Positions 62,764 to 64,000 of a DNA stretch of 64,000 nucleotides are shown here, piece by piece (position 1 is the stretch's first letter; every line of letters begins with the position of its first letter). The translations under genes and the position numbers were made by a program. The notes below the pieces were generated by a model. The model did not search any database. It saw nothing but the letters and a program-made list of their open reading frames with translations, and had not been told where the DNA came from. The stretch is from Glutamicibacter protophormiae (GTDB taxonomy: Bacteria; Actinomycetota; Actinomycetes; Actinomycetales; Micrococcaceae). Location of the stretch: assembly GCF_014647495.1 (NCBI RefSeq), contig NZ_BMPH01000009.1, forward strand, positions 108,985 to 172,984, in the 5' to 3' direction.

Positions 62764-63861
62764 GTGACTGATTCCAAGAGCAACTGGACCGCAGCCGGAC
62801 ACGAGGTGTCCGACTCGATTGAGCTGAATCCTGAAACCGCAGTGCTTGCTGCGGCCATCAATCTTCCCTCGGGCTTCGCATTAATCGCCGAGGATCCCGA
62901 ATTCGGACCTGCCATTTCCATGGGCATGGCCAAGGTGGAGAAACTGCTGCGCGATGCGCTGGCCAACTCCGATCCGTTGATTGATGCCTCCAGCCGGCAC
63001 CTGGTGGAAGCCGGCGGCAAGCGCGTTCGCCCGCTGCTGGTGCTGCTGACCTCCCTGCTGGGAGACGGCGTCACCGACGAGGTGATCAAGGCCGCCGCCG
63101 TGGTCGAGCTGACCCACCTGGCAACCCTCTACCACGATGACGTGATGGACTCCGCGCCGATGCGCCGCGGTGCTCCCACCGCGCACGAGGTCTGGGGCAA
63201 CTCGGTGGCCATCCTGGCCGGAGACCTGATCTTCGCCCGCGCCTCGGTGTTCGGCGCCGACTTGGGACCGGAAGCCGTCAACTGGCAGTCCCGGACCTTC
63301 GAACGCCTGTGCCTGGGCCAGCTGCACGAATCGATCGGCCCGCGCGAGGGCGACGACGCCATCGCCCACCACATCCAGGTGATCAGCGACAAGACCGCTT
63401 CCCTGCTGGCGACCTCCGGCGCCTTCGGCGCCCGTTTCGGCGGCATCCCGGAATTCATCGAGGTGCTGCGCGAGTACGGTGAAAAGGTCGGCGTGGCCTT
63501 CCAGGTCGCCGACGACGTCATCGACATCGCCTCCAAGGAAGCCGACTCGGGCAAGACCCCGGGCACCGACCTGCGTGAAGGCGTGCCGACCCTGCCGGTG
63601 CTGCTGCTGCGCCAGGCCGCCGAGCACGGCGACGCCGAGGCCCAGGCCGCCGTCGAACTGGTGGACTCGGACCTGACCAGCGACGAAGCGCTGGCCAAGG
63701 CCGTGGAAGCCGTCGCCGGCCACCGATCGATCCAGGACGCCTGGAATGTGGCGCGCCGCTGGGCCGATGACGCGATCGAGGTGCTCGCACCGCTGCCGGA
63801 AGGCACCGTGAAGAGCGCGCTGATCTCCTTCGCCGACGCCGTGGTGACCCGCGAAGCCTAG
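62764..63861 (+). CDS. Long-chain all-trans polyprenyl diphosphate synthase
   Basis: A 365-residue prenyl elongating enzyme that likely makes the menaquinone side chain for MenA. The first Asp-rich motif is HDDVMD (Asp125-Asp129) and the second is ADDVID (Asp250-Asp254). GGKRVRPLLVLL is the diphosphate-binding block. The residue five before the first motif is Ala120, a small residue that leaves a deep pocket, which fits long products (C35-C45). The GTG at 62764 is the likely start. It is divergent from menF. Exact chain length is not readable. Confidence 0.92.
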   Translation: MTDSKSNWTAAGHEVSDSIELNPETAVLAAAINLPSGFALIAEDPEFGPAISMGMAKVEKLLRDALANSDPLIDASSRHLVEAGGKRVRPLLVLLTSLLGDGVTDEVIKAAAVVELTHLATLYHDDVMDSAPMRRGAPTAHEVWGNSVAILAGDLIFARASVFGADLGPEAVNWQSRTFERLCLGQLHESIGPREGDDAIAHHIQVISDKTASLLATSGAFGARFGGIPEFIEVLREYGEKVGVAFQVADDVIDIASKEADSGKTPGTDLREGVPTLPVLLLRQAAEHGDAEAQAAVELVDSDLTSDEALAKAVEAVAGHRSIQDAWNVARRWADDAIEVLAPLPEGTVKSALISFADAVVTREA

Positions 63862-63885
63862 GCCCGGACAACTAGCCAACGAACG

Positions 63886-63921
63886 AAGTCCTGCACTTCC
63901 CGGAAGGGAAGTGCAGGACTT
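63886..63921. terminator. Convergent hairpin after the polyprenyl synthase
   Basis: The arms at 63886-63901 and 63906-63921 are perfectly complementary over 16 bp around GGAA, followed by TCTT. It begins 25 nt after the stop and faces a partial leftward gene. Confidence 0.85.
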
Positions 63922-63948
63922 TCTTGGTCTAGGCCCAATACCGTTTAC

Positions 63949-64000
63949 TTAGGTGTTTTTGGAACCTTCTTCAACGGCCAGTTCGACATCTTCCGCTTCA
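63949..64000 (-). CDS. C-terminal end of an unidentified leftward gene (partial)
   Basis: The last 16 codons before the right edge read EAEDVELAVEEGSKNT and stop at TAA (63949-63951). The acidic, hydrophilic tail, high third-position G+C and position right after a convergent hairpin suggest a true C-terminus. Too little is visible to name it. Confidence 0.35.
   Translation of the reverse strand, partial: EAEDVELAVEEGSKNT

Overview
The window comes from a high-GC Gram-positive actinobacterium, most likely of the Micrococcaceae (Arthrobacter/Glutamicibacter-like). This rests on the G+C-rich coding sequence, frequent GTG/TTG starts with strong GGAGG-type ribosome sites, an actinobacterial bS22 micro-gene next to an excisionase-type HTH gene, System II cytochrome c biogenesis, a full set of menaquinone genes and a Rex gene paired with a glutaredoxin. 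The genus is an inference. It looks like ordinary chromosome: I see no tRNA or rRNA gene, insertion sequence, prophage or CRISPR array.

Layout. 1-6.9 kb: end of a potassium transporter, acuC deacetylase, an ArsR regulator, gdhA, the HTH/bS22 pair, a HAD phosphatase, glutaredoxin and rex. 6.9-19 kb: a membrane protein, then a histidine-phosphatase/thioredoxin-lipoprotein/ccdA/resB/ccsB operon for cytochrome c maturation, small membrane proteins, and menB-menE-menA facing leftward behind a metabolite:H+ symporter. 19.3-22.2 kb: a beta-oxidation-type operon (thiolase, enoyl-CoA hydratase, 3-hydroxyacyl-CoA dehydrogenase) suited to the lower phenylacetate pathway. 22.2-26.6 kb: a RamA-like LuxR regulator divergent from an acetate transporter, a RIO kinase, a phosphatase, a VOC protein and a hotdog thioesterase. 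26.7-32.4 kb: paaZ, a PnuC-like protein, and a paaI-paaK-paaR operon. 32.4-38.7 kb: a GNAT-GrpB fusion, oligopeptidase B, an amino-acid ABC transporter with fused binding protein and permease, and a DoxX protein. 38.8-43.6 kb: paaABCDE-paaG. 43.8-46.0 kb: a self-contained efflux pump/TetR pair. 46.1-46.7 kb: a frameshifted orphan gene. 46.7-51.1 kb: an Lrp regulator divergent from a three-gene branched-chain 2-oxoacid dehydrogenase operon. 51-64 kb: membrane proteins, menC, a PhoX-type phosphatase, menD, a second amino-acid ABC transporter, menF and a long-chain polyprenyl diphosphate synthase.

Two processes dominate. The first is aerobic phenylacetyl-CoA catabolism, split over four transcription units. 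Each unit begins with a variant of the same 18-bp palindrome (ACTGACCG-NN-CGGTCAGT), which I propose is the operator of the TetR-family repressor encoded at 29860-30489. The second is menaquinone-linked respiration: menA, B, C, D, E and F, the side-chain synthase, cytochrome c assembly and Rex all lie in the window, but menG and menH do not. A YdiI-like thioesterase beside paaZ could supply the DHNA-CoA hydrolase step. Nearly every convergent junction carries a long, almost perfect hairpin, some without a U-tract.
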